From positions 5,249,528 to 5,313,527 of the forward strand of contig NC_045140.1 in assembly GCF_008831285.2 (NCBI RefSeq): a DNA stretch of 64,000 nucleotides, written 5' to 3'. The notes under the pieces are model-generated. The model was not told where the DNA came from. It saw only the letters and a program-made list of their open reading frames with translations, and searched no databases. The DNA comes from Nymphaea colorata (lineage: Eukaryota > Streptophyta > Magnoliopsida > Nymphaeales > Nymphaeaceae). Shown here one piece after another: positions 1 to 12,106 of the stretch. Positions within the stretch are counted from its first letter, which is position 1. Every line of letters starts with the position of its first letter. The position numbers and the translations under genes were made by a program.

Positions 1-1
1 T

Positions 2-1081
2 GACGAATCAGATGAAGAGAATGAATCAGTCCGAGCTCAAGGTCATGGTGCCAATGGCAACAACATCCTTTTGTCGAGTGAGGATGCAGTAGTAAGGAGC
101 ACAACAAAATTATTGCCTGGGCTCCTTGAGTTCTCAAGATTGATAGATGGCAATGCAGAGGACCCTTCAAATGGCCCCATTACATCAGTTGAGTTCCACA
201 GGAATGCCCAGTTGTTGCTTACAGCTGGACTTGATAAAAAGCTTAGATTCTTTCAGATCGATGGAAAGAGAAACACTAAGATACAAAGCATTTTTCTTGA
301 GGATTGTCCCATTCGTAAAGCTTCATTCTTGCCTGATGGATCACAGGCCATCATCAGTGGAAGAAGGAAATTTTTTTACAGTTTAGATATAGTAAACGCC
401 AAGGTTGACAGAGTAGGCCCATTGATGGGCAGAGAAGAGAAGAGCTTGGAATCGTTTGAAGTATCCCCTGATTCTAGTACTATTGCATTTACCGGCAACG
501 AGGGATATATTCTTTTAGTCTCTTCTAAATCTAAGCAGCTAATTGGAACTCTAAAAATGAATGGAACTGCCCGATCCTTGGCATTTGCTAATGATGGACA
601 CCAGCTGTTGAGCTCGGGTGGAGATGGGCATATCTACTCTTGGGACCTTAGGACAAGAAAATGCTTCCACAAGGGCATTGATGATGGTTGCATTAATAGC
701 TCTGCTTTGAGTGTTTCAAAAGATAGTACTGTCTTTGCTGCAGGTTCGGATAGTGGAATTGTTAATGTTTATAACCGGGATGAGTTTCTTGGAGGCAAAA
801 GAAAACCAATGAAAGCTCTTACCAATTTAACTACTAAAGTGGACGGGTTGCAGTTTAATCATGATGGTCAAATCCTGGCCACCTTTTCAAGCATGAAGCG
901 TGATAGCGTAAAGTTGGTTCATGTACCATCTCTGAGTGTATTCTCAAACTGGCCCCCTTTGAAACATAACCTGCAGAATGTGCAGTGTTTAGATTTCAGT
1001 CCTCGTGGAGGTTTGATGGTCCTAGGAAATGCTGCTGGAAAGGTGCTGTTGTATAAGCTTCACCATTATGAACATGCATAA
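2..1081 (+). CDS. UTP18: UTP18 homologue, 3' part of copy 1 (cut by window edge)
   Basis: This is the C-terminal 359 codons of a WD40 protein matching the U3 snoRNA-associated protein 18 family, a subunit of the small-subunit processome that acts in the nucleolus on 18S pre-rRNA. The frame is open from base 2, and the first visible residues (DESDEENESV) lie inside the acidic N-terminal half, so the real start is upstream of the window. WD-like units are visible, for example GHIYSWDLRTRK and the LDFSPRGG...GNAAGKVLLYKL end. The stop is TAA at 1079-1081. The frame is undamaged. About 85 bases of 3' UTR (to about 1165) match the other copies, and homology then stops. It runs opposite to the other three copies in this window. 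Confidence is high for the family; whether it is expressed is unknown. Confidence 0.9.
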   Translation, partial: DESDEENESVRAQGHGANGNNILLSSEDAVVRSTTKLLPGLLEFSRLIDGNAEDPSNGPITSVEFHRNAQLLLTAGLDKKLRFFQIDGKRNTKIQSIFLEDCPIRKASFLPDGSQAIISGRRKFFYSLDIVNAKVDRVGPLMGREEKSLESFEVSPDSSTIAFTGNEGYILLVSSKSKQLIGTLKMNGTARSLAFANDGHQLLSSGGDGHIYSWDLRTRKCFHKGIDDGCINSSALSVSKDSTVFAAGSDSGIVNVYNRDEFLGGKRKPMKALTNLTTKVDGLQFNHDGQILATFSSMKRDSVKLVHVPSLSVFSNWPPLKHNLQNVQCLDFSPRGGLMVLGNAAGKVLLYKLHHYEHA

Positions 1082-1498
1082 TTTGATAGTAATCATATAA
1101 ATTTTCTTCTTTGCAATCATATGGCTCATTTGAATTATGTCTTATCCTTGAATACACATTGTTCTAAACATTTTTGTCATGCCACAGCCTCCCTTTGGAG
1201 TTCTAATGTGTATGTGGTAATAACAATGCATGTCTTTGCAAAATATTGCTTTAATTGGAAGAACTTTGCAATAATGCTATTCTTACATTATGTAAGGGCC
1301 TCCTTGCTTGAGTGAATTTCATTTATTCTTGCTAGATCATTTGAGGTTTTGTCGACAAAGGGACAAGGATTTATTTCTTCAAAGGGTAGAAGAAAGAATA
1401 AAAGTGGTATGGATTGCTTCTATCACTTTATTAACCATAAATCCAGTCCCTGTATGTGCCAACTCCAAGGTGAAACCAAAGGAGAAGCCTAACTGCCT

Positions 1499-2408
1499 TC
1501 AAGATCTCCATTCCGTCTTAGGTCTGAAACTTCTCAAACTCTTCATCTTCCTGTGAGGCCATCTTGGGATTCCATATTCCCTGCACTTCTTCTTCAGTAC
1601 TGTCAATCCTACGTCCATTTTCTTAGCTGCCTGTGTTATAGGCATGTAGAAGTACTTAGACAACTCGACAAAGTGATCTCCTTCCCTCTTTCACTGCCAT
1701 ACTTCTTCTTTCTCAAACTCTCGTCATTCTTCTTTTCACCATTTTCAAAGAGGCCATTTTGTACAGTGCTGCCACTGCTGCAATGCTCCACCCCTCTGTT
1801 CTCGAAGCAACAAAAAACATCACCTGGGTCAGGGAGCAGGGTATCTCCTTTCACTTGTTCACCAATTAGAAGCCCATGTTCACTGAATAAGCCTATAAAA
1901 TAAAGTGCAGAAACCGTTAGCTAGAAATGTATTGTATAGACTAAACGTCTCAGATGAGTAAAAAACCAAGATTCTTTTTGGCAGACAACTAAGACATTTT
2001 GTTGATTGGTTGATAAAGGGACAACAGACACTGATAGTGTTAATAAAACTTTATGTACATAGAATATTAAAAAAAAAGATGCATTTAGTCTCTCCAGACT
2101 GCAGTGTTCAATCGACTTCCACATTGCTATTTCAGTTCTCAGAAATTCTTACATTCTTTTCCACAGAATTTTCCCCATCACTTATGCTCACGTTATCTAA
2201 GAACAAACAGGAAAGAAAAAAAAAATGGTCCCCCAACATTTTTACTTACAAAGAAAAGGAGCCTACCTTGAAATTGGTAACGTTGAGATGACACCAGTGA
2301 ACAATTGCAGCGCAATATTTCTTCCCACGAATCGAAATCCTCTATCAGTGGTGGTAGATCGACTATGTTTTCAATGTCTACTTGAGACTGCTGCTTCTCA
2401 TATATCAT
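1499..2408 (-). pseudogene. RWP-RK domain (RKD-type) transcription factor, decayed
   Basis: Two exons can be joined in frame. Exon 1 (2408-2267) starts MIYEKQQSQVDIEN and contains DLPPLIEDFDSWEEIL, resembling the N-terminal part of plant RKD proteins; it ends at a GTAGG donor. Exon 2 (1892-1499) follows a TATAG acceptor and runs through a charged Lys-rich stretch into the RWP-RK motif: ITQAAKKMDVGLTVLKKKC, then IPRWPHRKMKSL with RWPHRK near 1555-1572. RKD proteins are DNA-binding regulators of egg-cell and embryo identity. The N-terminal half and the motif are in different frames, with a one-base deletion near 1655-1672. The frame stops at 1499-1501 just after the motif, where family members continue; a shifted continuation (ILKAVRLL) is visible. 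It is called a pseudogene for these reasons. One base-call error could explain the first lesion. Confidence 0.68.
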
Positions 2409-3992
2409 CGGCAGTTGCCTTTATTAATACCCACAACATGAATACTTGTTAGTATGAGCAGTTTGATGCACATTTTCTATGAAAGAATCAACGCGATAGT
2501 AAACTACAGTATAAGCAAAACAAATCAGATGAAAACGTGAAAAGTGAGAGAAATGGAAGAAAAGAAAGATGAAGATGAACACTTCAATTTCTGAAGAGTG
2601 AGTTGATTGCAAAACCAAAAGACGTGGGTGGACGAGCAGAGTATCGTTCCATCCATGGAACTTTTTCCATTAAAGAAACTGTTTTGAGCAGGAGAAAGTC
2701 ATTACATCAGTGCATAAGAGCCACTGAGGAATGATGAACGGAAAAATAGCAGCATATGACGAAAGAAATAACTCATTACTTGGGTACGTGGGTTGCTTTC
2801 TTACTCATATTTCACTGGCGCTATCTGCAGCATACGGTATGTTCTGTTGAAATCCTTCATTGCTCAACATTTCAAAAACCATTCTCTCCGCCATCTGTCT
2901 TTCCAGTTCATCCATGTACGCCACGAAGAGAGAGAGGGAGAGAGGGAAAGAAATAGAGAGAGAATGAGTTATTTCTCCTATGACTGCCGAACAGAAGGAT
3001 CTATTATAATACGGGGAGGAGATTGAAAACGGATGGAATGGAGAGTGAATGTCGTCGCGGCTTCATGGCCGCCGTTTCCAAGATACTTCTGATCCTGTTT
3101 CGTTATCTTCAACCCAGATTCTCCAATCCATCATATGTGACAAGCATGTCTTTCTTAGTGGAGATCAAGTCATTAGCTCACGGTTGTTCCATGCTCTGGT
3201 ACTTACAATTGGAATCTCATGGAGACCCATCAAACGACAAATTGATGATGCAAAGCTATTGCGCTTCTGTTCTCTAGATCCTCATGCATTTTTTATGTTC
3301 TTGTTTCAATGTTTTTTCAGGAGCATTGTCGCTATTAACTGCTAATATAACCGAAATGATCACATAAAGTCGAGCAGTTTATCGAGTTCAGATGGAGCCC
3401 ATGGTGGCGTCATGTTATGCAGCCACTTCTGCTAATCATATCTACTGATGGAAGGGGGTTGGAGGCTTTCCTCATTATTGGCACACGTTCATATAATCAA
3501 TAAAGTTAATTGAATGCCCTCCAACGTGGCGTCGCAGTTTTTGTTTCAGGTAGGCGAGTTTAAGAAACTCCCTTGTTTTGCTCGTGCTACCTTCCACCTC
3601 TGTTAAGGTATGGCTTCTGTTAAGAAAGAGTTTGTGCCCATTAGGAACCAGTGAAAAGATCAGGTAGAGTTAGATGCAGCAAAAGCAAGTCTGCGGACAC
3701 GACAGCCAGATGAGCAAAAGCTTACTATCAGGTCCACAAAAAGGGCCAATTGCTTTTTTAATATATACATAAGTATCTCAATGCCTACATTTGTATTTGG
3801 TAAACACATATAATAAAATAGATATCTCGAACGGTGGGCAGTTGGGAAAATCAAGGCTCAACGACATTAGGGTCAACCACTATTCGCATTGCAACCTTTG
3901 GCATTCCTGAGCAGAGCAAAGGATATGTCAATGAAAAGAACACCAGCATTACCACCATAGCTGACCATTAGATAAACGAAATAGATACAGCA
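2409..3992. other. Intergenic stretch, nothing assignable
   Basis: No coding region, RNA gene or transposon could be supported. Short open frames around 3023-3345 have no recognisable motif and no convincing splice context. A GA-rich microsatellite lies at about 2927-2965. Confidence 0.5.
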
Positions 3993-6262
3993 ACAAAATC
4001 ATACTTATTGACATCAAGGATGGGAATTATTTCAAAAATTTCCTCATCCAGTCAACATTTTCCACTCCTTTTTATTCCAAAGTACCAAAATATGAAGAAT
4101 AAAAATGACCCTATTGCTTGCAGTGAGGCAGAAACAACATATTGAGCTCCATTTTTATTCTAAATTACACGAACAAAGAACACAAACAAACTCTGCTTCT
4201 CTCAGCAGTATTTGATCTGCAGTACCTTCAGAAGCCACAATTAAAACATCAAACTCGCTTCAGGACTCAGGAGATATGCATGGGTAACGGTGCACTGAGA
4301 GTTGCAAACAATAGAACCAGCCTCAGCTGATCTACCAGTACTCTCCACATGAACAAGTTCCAGTCCTGAAGTGATGGGATCTGTTAAGATCCCTTAAAAC
4401 GATCTCACGGTTAAAGATCAAGGAGATAAACTTTGCGGCAGAATGGCAATCCCCACAAACACGAAGATTTTTTACAACACGAATCGTAGTCCCAGGAGGG
4501 GTATTCAGCAACCCATAAGCAATTGCCAGTTTCTCAGTATGGTACCGAAGCGTTGCCTCCTTTTCCTCCTCCTCCATATCTGCATGGTACAGCTGGGATG
4601 TGTCGGGTACATATCCTACCAATTTCAATTGCTCAACCAATTGATCTAGCATCCCATGAAGCTTTCTGGAGTGAGGGTGTTCTCCGTCCCCTGAGAAGAA
4701 CTAATGAACTGCGTTCTCGATCTCGATTGAACTACAACCAGTGAACCAGGTACTTTAGTAATACCCCCTCTCTTTCATAAGCTTCCTAATTGCCTTCACA
4801 TCGTCCCATCTTCCAGCAGCAGCAGCACATGTTCGATAAGATCACATAGTCTCCACTGTGGGAGAGTTGTACTTCAAAAATATGGTCGACCACGTGTTTG
4901 CCCAACTCTACATTGCCATGAACAGCGCAGGCAGCTAGCAAAGTGCGCCACAGTATAAGTGTGGGCTTGATCGGTAAGCTTCGGACAAACTCATATGCTT
5001 CGTCTAGAAGCCCTGCTCTACCATAAAGATCCACCATGCAGCCGTAGTGTTTAATTCCTGGCTCGATCCCATACACTCTTGACATGCTATCAAAGTACCG
5101 GCGACCTTCCTCCACCAAGCCAGTATGGCTACATGCCATAGAGAACGCCGAGGAACGTGATGTTATCTGGCAGCATGCCTTTTCTCTGCATCTCCTCAAA
5201 GAGCAAGAATGCACTTCTTCCATGCCCATGAATAGCAAAAGCCACAATCATGGCAGACCAAGCCGGTGTATCTCGCTGCGGCATTTCCCCGAAAACCTGT
5301 TTTGCGTCATCTATGCTCCCACATTTGGCATACATGTCAATCAACCTGTGTTGACCTTTACATACACATCAAATCCATTCTTCTTAACATACTCATGAAC
5401 CCAATTTCCAAGCTGAAGGGTACCCAACAGGGCACAAGAGGAAAGCATGCTAAGCAGAGTAACATACGTTGGCCTCATGTCATCCCACGCCTGCATTTCC
5501 CGAAACAGTGCCAACGCTTCATTCGGCTGGCTGTTCCGAGCGTAAGCAGTGATCAAGGAGTTGAAAGAAACAATTTCCCTTCTCCCAGGCATTTTATCAA
5601 ACACTTTGCGTGCGGACAGAATCTGTTCACAATCTGCATACAAATTGATCAAAGTAGGAAGAATGTACACGTTGTCGTCCACCCCAAGCTTGATAACAAG
5701 GCCATGAGTGGCCTCGCCTTCTTTGAGGGCAGTCGCATTGGCACAGGCCTTGAGTACAGAAGGGAAGGAGTAGTGATCAGAAAGCAAGTCCGATTCACGC
5801 ATACGGGCGAAGAGAGAGACAGCACGAATGAGGGGCTGGTGCGGGCGTAGCCACCCATCACTGTGTTGAAGAGGATAACGTCTGGTTGGGAGATTTGCTC
5901 GAACAGGTGGACGGCGAAGTCCAAGGCATCGGGAAGCGTGAAGGAGAAGAAGCGGATGAGCCTGATGACGGATGGAACATCGCTCTGGAGGTTGGTCTTG
6001 ATGATGGTAGCTTGAATCTGCTTGAATTCTTCGATGGTTTTGCATCCTTTCAAGAGACAGAGTGTCCTTTGGTGGGTTTGGCCGTTCTGCCCTTCGAGTT
6101 TCGGCTGGCCGAGGGAGGACGGAGGGTGGCATGGCAGAGTTGTGGACACGGCCATTCCTAGTTGTAACTCTCATTCGAGTAAACTCGGCCACTCTTTTTG
6201 TATTTGGCTTCTCTGAAAGGAGGAGCTACGGCATCACGAGTTTATCGCCAATAGCCAGCTGA
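3993..6262 (-). repeat. Left arm of an inverted duplication carrying the PPR pseudogene
   Basis: This segment reappears in reverse complement at 12107-14114. Homology extends beyond the coding region on both sides: the TTTATCGCCAATAGCCAG stretch near 6241 pairs with 12110-12135, and the GACATCAAGGATGGGAATT stretch near 4010 pairs with the region near 14080-14100. The left arm retains about 300 bp (roughly 4143-4443) that the right arm has lost. Confidence 0.85.
4332..6155 (-). pseudogene. DYW-class pentatricopeptide repeat protein (OTP85 / At2g02980-like), copy 1, multiply frameshifted
   Basis: Read from ATG at 6155 to TAG at 4332, the broken frames assemble into a single-exon PLS-DYW protein of about 608 codons, the usual length for the Arabidopsis At2g02980 (OTP85) family of chloroplast RNA-editing factors. 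Visible are PPR units (DHYSFPSVLKACANATALKEG; CGSIDDAKQVFGEMPQRDT), the E region (CMVDLYGRAGLLDEAYEF), the deaminase-like HSEK-type box as YHTEKLAIAYGLLNTPPGTT, CGDCHSAAK, and a terminal GEYW in place of DYW. Lesions relative to copy 2 are a one-base deletion near 5840, a one-base deletion near 5347, a one-base insertion near 5142, a deletion near 4835, and an 8-bp duplication near 4738-4746. There is also an in-frame TAG at 4701-4703, shared with copy 2. With this many lesions it is a dead gene. Confidence 0.88.
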
Positions 6263-7099
6263 AGGAGGTATCACTATCATGTCACCCTGCCGCCAACGTA
6301 AAACACTTGGCTCGTTGTCCGTCGATATTGCGTTAATCATTTTTCATACGTACTTGATGTCATTTATCACCTTTCATGCATACTTATGGGACAAGTGGGC
6401 TCACTCGATATAGAATTTCGAGTGAGTGACCGACCTGAGTCCATTTATAACAAAAGGTCTTGTGCCCATTTTAATCAGTTGAGCTAACTCGAGCACACTC
6501 AAAATCGTTAAAAAAAAAACTTTGGCCTTTCGATTTTTTGTTGTCTCTCTCTTTCATCGACCATCCTCAGTCTTCACTGCCAGTCTGCGAACTGCCAGTC
6601 TGCGAACTGCCATTGGAATCATGTTCCCTCTCTTTCGTGCACTCTTTCTTTGCCTCTCCCTCTCTCTTAAACTCTCATGGCCTCATCCTCATAGGCTCTC
6701 TGCCGCACGGCCTGCACAAGCACGGCAGCACCATCTGCATTTCCTCCCTTTTTACTTTTACAAGCAAAAAGACAATTAACTTGGCTTTAGTTTTAACATA
6801 TTCACTTTTTTTATTTTGATTCTGAAAAAACCTTCTTACCACAAAAAGATGAAGGCACTGTACACGATGCCACACCTAAGTATCAAACACTTTCAAAATG
6901 GAAAGTGATGACGAAGAAAAGCATGTCATTCCAGATAACCATGTTTTACCAAACTACTTGCAATTTCTGAGCAGAAAATAAGTATTGAAGAACTTTAACC
7001 ACTGAAATAAGATTATCGAACTAAACATGATTTAAGATCAAACGACATAAACAGATAGATAACTTTTTAAACATCAAATAACACTAAATAAATTAGGGC
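6263..7099. other. Intergenic stretch, nothing assignable
   Basis: AT-rich DNA without a supportable gene. A short GAGTGA/TCACTC-rich inverted stretch near 6395-6432 and a twofold repeat of CTGCGAACTGCCAGT near 6583-6611 are the only visible structures. Confidence 0.4.
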
Positions 7100-7556
7100 A
7101 GAAAACAGTAAAAACAATTATATATGGAACAAAATCCCATGATAAATGCAAAGTACTTTGAAATCACAACCTGAAAGTAGACTTCCTACAAAAGAGTAAA
7201 ACAATTCTAAATCTTAGCTTATTAGCCAATACAAGAAGAACCAAAAAACATGAAGTAACAAACTCTGCCAGAAAGGTGTTTGTGACCAATGAAACTGAGG
7301 TGCTCATTGATCTGGCCCTCGGTGAGAAGGGATATTTAGAACATTGTGTATTCTAAGATAAGACATAATTCACATATGATTGCAAGGAAGAAAACTTATA
7401 TGATTGCTATCAAATTATGCATATTTATAATGGTGAAGCTTATACAACAGCACCTTTCCAGCATCATTTCCTAGGACCATCAAACCTCCATCAGAAATAA
7501 AATCTAAGCACTGCACATACTACAGGCTATGTTTCAAAGGGGCCCAGGTTGGAGAG
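7100..7556 (-). pseudogene. UTP18 3' end relic (fourth copy)
   Basis: This stretch aligns by eye to the 3' UTR and last roughly 50 codons of the UTP18 copies at 18628 and 26884. It shares CCTTTCCAGC..CATTTCCTAGGACCATCAAACCTCC and the UTR motif GGTGCTCATTGATCT.GCCCTCGGTGAGAAGGG, with many substitutions. The terminal residues would read YKLHHYKYA before the stop, against YKLNHYEHA in the intact gene. Homology ends abruptly near 7556, where Copia-like sequence begins, so the relic was probably truncated by that insertion or by the rearrangement that brought them together. It is far more diverged than the other copies, so this is the oldest duplication. Confidence 0.8.
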
Positions 7557-8750
7557 TGCACCAAATAAGAGGTACCATGTCAAATTTGTGAATTAAATAA
7601 TCATAGTGCCTTCAAATATTATCACATATTTGATCATGCATATAAGCCTCGTGATATGCCCAAGCCTTTGCTACTATGAAAGTTTTCGATCCAACTGATC
7701 AAGACTGGTTGCCCGATACGGAAGCAAGTTTTCATGTGATCGATGATCCCGGTAAACTCAAGAGTTGTGTTCCCTATAATGGAACTGAAAAAATTATGAT
7801 AGGAAATGGTCAACATCTTGTTATTACACATATTGGTACTACTGATATTCATGTGGGCAGTCACACGATACCTCTAAACAATGTTCTTGTTGTGCCCGAT
7901 ATTAAGAAGAATCCTATTTCTGTCAGCACCTTACTTATTCTATGCCCTATGTGTTTGAATTCTCTTCCAATTGCTTCTTTATTAAAGACAAGGAGACCAA
8001 GGAGGTGATTGCAATGGGGTGTAGAGAATAGGACTTATATGTGTTCAAGACATTGGTGTATATCTCTCCAAAGCTCCAATTCTTCTTTGCGATAATATCT
8101 CTGCTCTATATACTACCATCAAACCTGCATTTCATTCTCACATGAAACATTTAGAGTTTGATTATCATTTTGTTTATGAACAAGTAGCGTTGGGCAACAT
8201 GAAAACTCAATTTGTTACAACGGAAGGCCAGCTCGCTGATCTCTTCACTAAGCCGCTGCCACTACACTGTCTCCACAACATGAAATGGGCATCTAAGAGT
8301 TCGTCAGCCACCTTATCTTTGGTTGAGGGGGAATGATAACGCATGAAAGGCTTACATGGATTAAATTTATTCTTCAAGACATTGGTGTATATGTCTCCAA
8401 AGCTCCAATTCTTCCAAAGCTGCAGAGATTAAATGGATTACATTTATTCTTCAAGACATTGGTGTATATCTCTCCAAAGCTCCAATTCTTCTTTGCGATA
8501 ACATCTCTGCTCTATATACTACCATCAAACCTACCTTTCATTCTCACATGAAACATTTAGAGCTTCATTATCATTTTGTTCATGAGCAAGTAGCGTTGGG
8601 CAACATGGAAACTCAGTTTGTTACAACCGAAGGCCAGCTCGCTGATCTCTCTTCACTAAGACACTGCCACAACACCATCTCCACCTTCTCATTGGGCATC
8701 TAGGAGTTCGTCAGCCATCTTACCTTCGGTTGAGGGGGAATGATAACACA
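7557..8750 (+). mobile_element. Degenerate Ty1/Copia retrotransposon fragment with duplicated 3' end
   Basis: The stretch contains a Gag zinc-knuckle remnant (CQIC then H.A, about 7580-7620) and a protease-region remnant (WLPDTEASFHVIDDPG, 7676-7920). There is then a large internal deletion and the C-terminal RNase H end (KHLEFDYHFVYEQVALGN...QLADLFTKPLP, 8142-8262), followed by a purine-rich GAGGGGGA tract near 8325. The protease catalytic D-[ST]-G-A is D-T-E-A here, so it would be inactive. There is a frameshift between the zinc knuckle and the protease part. The last roughly 290 bp (8046-8336) occur again at 8452-8746, each ending TTGAGGGGGAATGATAAC, and a shorter third piece sits at about 8360-8416. 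No intact LTR pair is visible. Confidence 0.82.
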
Positions 8751-8760
8751 CGAAAGGAGG

Positions 8761-10160
8761 ATGCTAACGCACGAAATCAGCAACCGACGCCAGCTTTTTC
8801 CATGTCCTCGACTCTGTTTACTTTGACTTGAAACTAGATTCAATTTTAAATATAAAATAGGACATAGTTATATGAATATTTACATGTAATCCGAAATTCA
8901 GATGTCCAAGAAAATAGAATATGAATTACTGGTAAGAAGAATTCTATACCATATATTTTGGAAAATGAATTTTCTTGTTCCAATGTTCCAACCAATATTC
9001 CAACATCTGTTAGTACGAAGCCGTTAAAAATTCCAAGTGACACACACTGGTAAAAGTTTAATAGGATAAAATTTTTAGTCTTTAGATGCAAATTAGCTTA
9101 GGGAATGTAAAGCTGAATATAATCTAGAAGATGAACACTGCAAGAAAGGATCTGTTAAATTAAGGAAGAATCAACACGGGCTAATGCTATAAGAGTAAAA
9201 GAGACCACGTTTCGATCTGAACGTGAAGAAAGATGGCCGTTTTCTTCAACCAGCCGAAGGGATGATCTTCATATACAACTGACCATATTGACAGTTGTCT
9301 GTTGAGATTGTTCTTGAGAAAAAAAAAAAAAAAGTTGAGACGAGGCCGCAACTTTAATCTTTTCTGCCCCCCTCTCTCTGCACTAAATAGAGAAAGGCAA
9401 ATAAATATTTTCTGCTTTCATCTCCATTCTTAACATTGACGTCAGTCTGCTGTTCTAGATCACTTTTTTTTTATAGTGAATGTATAAGAGTCAAGCTTTT
9501 CAATTGGTTAATTAGTTTTGTTTTCAACTTCTTGGAAGCGCAACTTCCAACAAGCTTGAACTTTTTACCGCCTACATCCATATCGATGGTGGCCCTCTTT
9601 TGTCCTGCTGATGTGATTTTAAACTTCCATCCATCAGGAATCAATAATTTTTAGATTCTGCAATCTCCTTTTGGTCACTCAAATTGAAGGGCCACGAACT
9701 ACCTGAAGTTGCAATGATAGAGAAGATTGTGCGATCCTAAAAATATTAATGGCTGATAGAAGCAAGAAATCAGCACTAGATCAATAGGGATGTGTCTGGC
9801 AGCCTCACTTCCCACATATGAGGCTGTTTATGCAGAACCCACAGTGTAATCGAACACCAGAGGTTGTCTGACCTCAAATCCAAGGATTTGAGATTCCCAA
9901 TGATCTCAAATCACATCGTATCTCAGATTCAAGGTAAACAAACATCCCCTGAGTGAAAAATTGGTGATTGTTCATCTCTGATGCAAGTTGGTAAGGCACG
10001 CAACAAAGAGATTGAAGTATCAACTTGAGAAGCAACTAATCAACTCAAAACTTGGCTCTGATAGCATATAAAAATAAATCAAAAGGTTGGAAGAAGAACA
10101 AAATAGAGACGAGTAAGAACATATATACATATATAAAAGATGAATTGAAATTTATTGCAG
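8761..10160. other. Intergenic stretch; possible small MITE at about 9786-9953
   Basis: No gene is supported. From about 9786 to 9953 the ends are imperfect inverted repeats (left AGGGATGTGTCTGG; right end, reverse complement, AGGGGATGTTTGTTT) around a short internal palindrome (CTCAAATCCAAGGATTTGAG). This resembles a decayed Harbinger/Tourist-type MITE, but no clear target duplication is visible. Confidence 0.3.
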
Positions 10161-10743
10161 ATATCAGACTTGAGGGATGAGATGGAGGAGTGGCCATCTC
10201 TGTCATGCCCAAGCGGCGACGACACCAGCTTTTGGTCCCACGAGTGGGAGAAGCACGGGACTTTTGCTCGGAGCTGGGCCAACACCAGTTCTTCCAAGCT
10301 GCGCTCAACCTCCTCCACATCCCTCAGAGCGCAGGTAGATCAGCTCTTACGTGACCTGATACTTAAAAGATGAAACAACCCTACTAGAATCACACGCTTC
10401 GAGTTAGTCATTTTGTTTCTGCTCTTCTGTCGAAAAAGTTAACAGCTAAATTCACTTGTAGTCTCTGGTATCACTTGAGGATTTATAATTGTTGGCATCA
10501 ACATGTTCCGTTAATGATCATGCCCAGGTGTTCACCCGGATGACGTAATGTGTAGCCTGGAAAGCATCAGAAACGCCGTAGAAGAAGCAACAAACCAGGA
10601 ATAGAATGCATGGCGATGAGAGCAGGCAGCGTCAACTGTACCAGATCTTCGTGTGCGTCGACACCACGGCCTCCACCTTGATCGAGTGTCCAGTGCTGCC
10701 AAGGGGAAGGTGTCCCCTTCTGATTGAGTTTCCTGCCTTCTGA
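10161..10743 (+). pseudogene. RNase T2 (S-like ribonuclease) pseudogene, middle and last exons
   Basis: Two exons of a secreted RNase T2 are recognisable. Exon 10161-10334, after a TTTATTGCAG acceptor, reads [18 protein letters not shown] then the CAS II active-site motif [11 protein letters not shown]. It loses frame after that and has an internal deletion relative to the copy at 16565. Exon 10528-10743, after a CCCAG acceptor, reads HPDDVMCSLESIRNAVEEA. After two frame changes near 10600-10624 it ends with QLYQIFVCVDTTASTLIECP and a TGA at 10741-10743, the usual C-terminus of plant S-like RNases. The first exon with the signal peptide and CAS I is missing. Family members are secretory or vacuolar RNA-degrading enzymes; this copy cannot make one. 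Confidence 0.82.
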
Positions 10744-12106
10744 TCATTAATCACCTCCAAATTCCAACAGAAATAATGCTACCCCTTTGCAGCCACGCAG
10801 TGATCGCTAGCCAGATTCTCCGAAACATATGTTATCAAAATATAGTAAAGCTCCATTTTCACCTGTAAGTTCTTCGATCCAAGATGAAGTTCTAAGAAGC
10901 AGCAATATTCTTTTGCAAGACGCTAGATCAACGAGCCTCAAATATCTGATTTACCTTATACCTGCGGGCCTGCGGCGCCTGTGACAAGAACTATCAAACT
11001 TGGGGCTTAATAAGTTGAATGATCGAGGAAATGTGAAACTACCACTATTCTGATCAATTGTGACACACTAGCTTCCAAGTACCGGGCACGTTTCCCTAAC
11101 TACTGCAACCAGGCATCTATGGGCATGAGTTATGCATGATTTTACATATATATGCCGCAATTGTTAGATGGCACGGCACCAATGGAGTAAAGACGTAGTC
11201 AGATGGCTTATGACTTATTTGGCCGCTCCTGAATGTGAAACCAAGAATATTGGGTATTTTACGGCATTTAAGAAATGATATTAACTGATGAAAAAGGATA
11301 GTTTTTCAAAAGCGCATCTCATGAAATCTTAGGAATTAAAAATAGATAAAAAAAAAATGTAGTTGTGATGCCAACCATATGCTTTAGACCACAAGATTTT
11401 GAGTTTCAAGCTTGTGACCCGGGTCTTGATGGAGACGAGGACATCAAAACTAAGATGGTTTCGAAAAGAAAAAGAAAAGAAAAGAAGAAAAGGACATCAA
11501 ATCAAGCTTTCTAGAACACTCTTCACCACATAGGAAGATCTGTCAAAAGAGGGGCCTGTGCCAACTCAAGCTAAACAACTTATCTTTGAACTTGGTAAAT
11601 CAGAAGGCATTACTACCATCATCCTCCCAAATGCACACAAAGGCTTTCCCTCTTCAAACCATTCTCATGCATTTTTGCATTTCCTAATTTCCACATATTC
11701 CAAACTGTTATGGGAAAAGCCATATTTCAAACACTGCACAACCATTTCAGACGAAATTTTTTTCTTCCACCACCATGTAGAAGCCTCCCCAACTGAACCC
11801 CGATGGCTGATCCTCACATTGAATTTGTGTGCGTATGTGTATATAAATATCATAGGGGAGTTCAATGCTACCATGCACCAGAATGAGAAATTGCAGTCAC
11901 CCTCTCTTTCTCTCTCTTGTGCAGAATACTCGCTGCTATAAAGGATCACGCAAGGCATCATCCTTAGGAGCAGGGTACAAACGCCTCTTCCTCTTCTTCA
12001 TCATTTTCTCTCTTCATTCTATCAAGTTTGGTGGGCGGTGACCGCGGCCGTGGTTGGTGGGCAAAGATTGATCCTGCATCAGGTTCTCTGAAGATGACGA
12101 TGGTGG
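10744..12106. other. Intergenic stretch, nothing assignable
   Basis: An open frame at 11558-11941 (127 codons) has no recognisable motif, no splice context and low-complexity ends, so it is not called. A purine-rich AAAAGAAAAG stretch lies near 11465-11495. Confidence 0.4.

Noticed and set aside
5266-5850. 194-codon plus-strand frame across the PPR locus
   Set aside because: Antisense shadow of the PPR pseudogene, whose minus-strand reading has clear family motifs.
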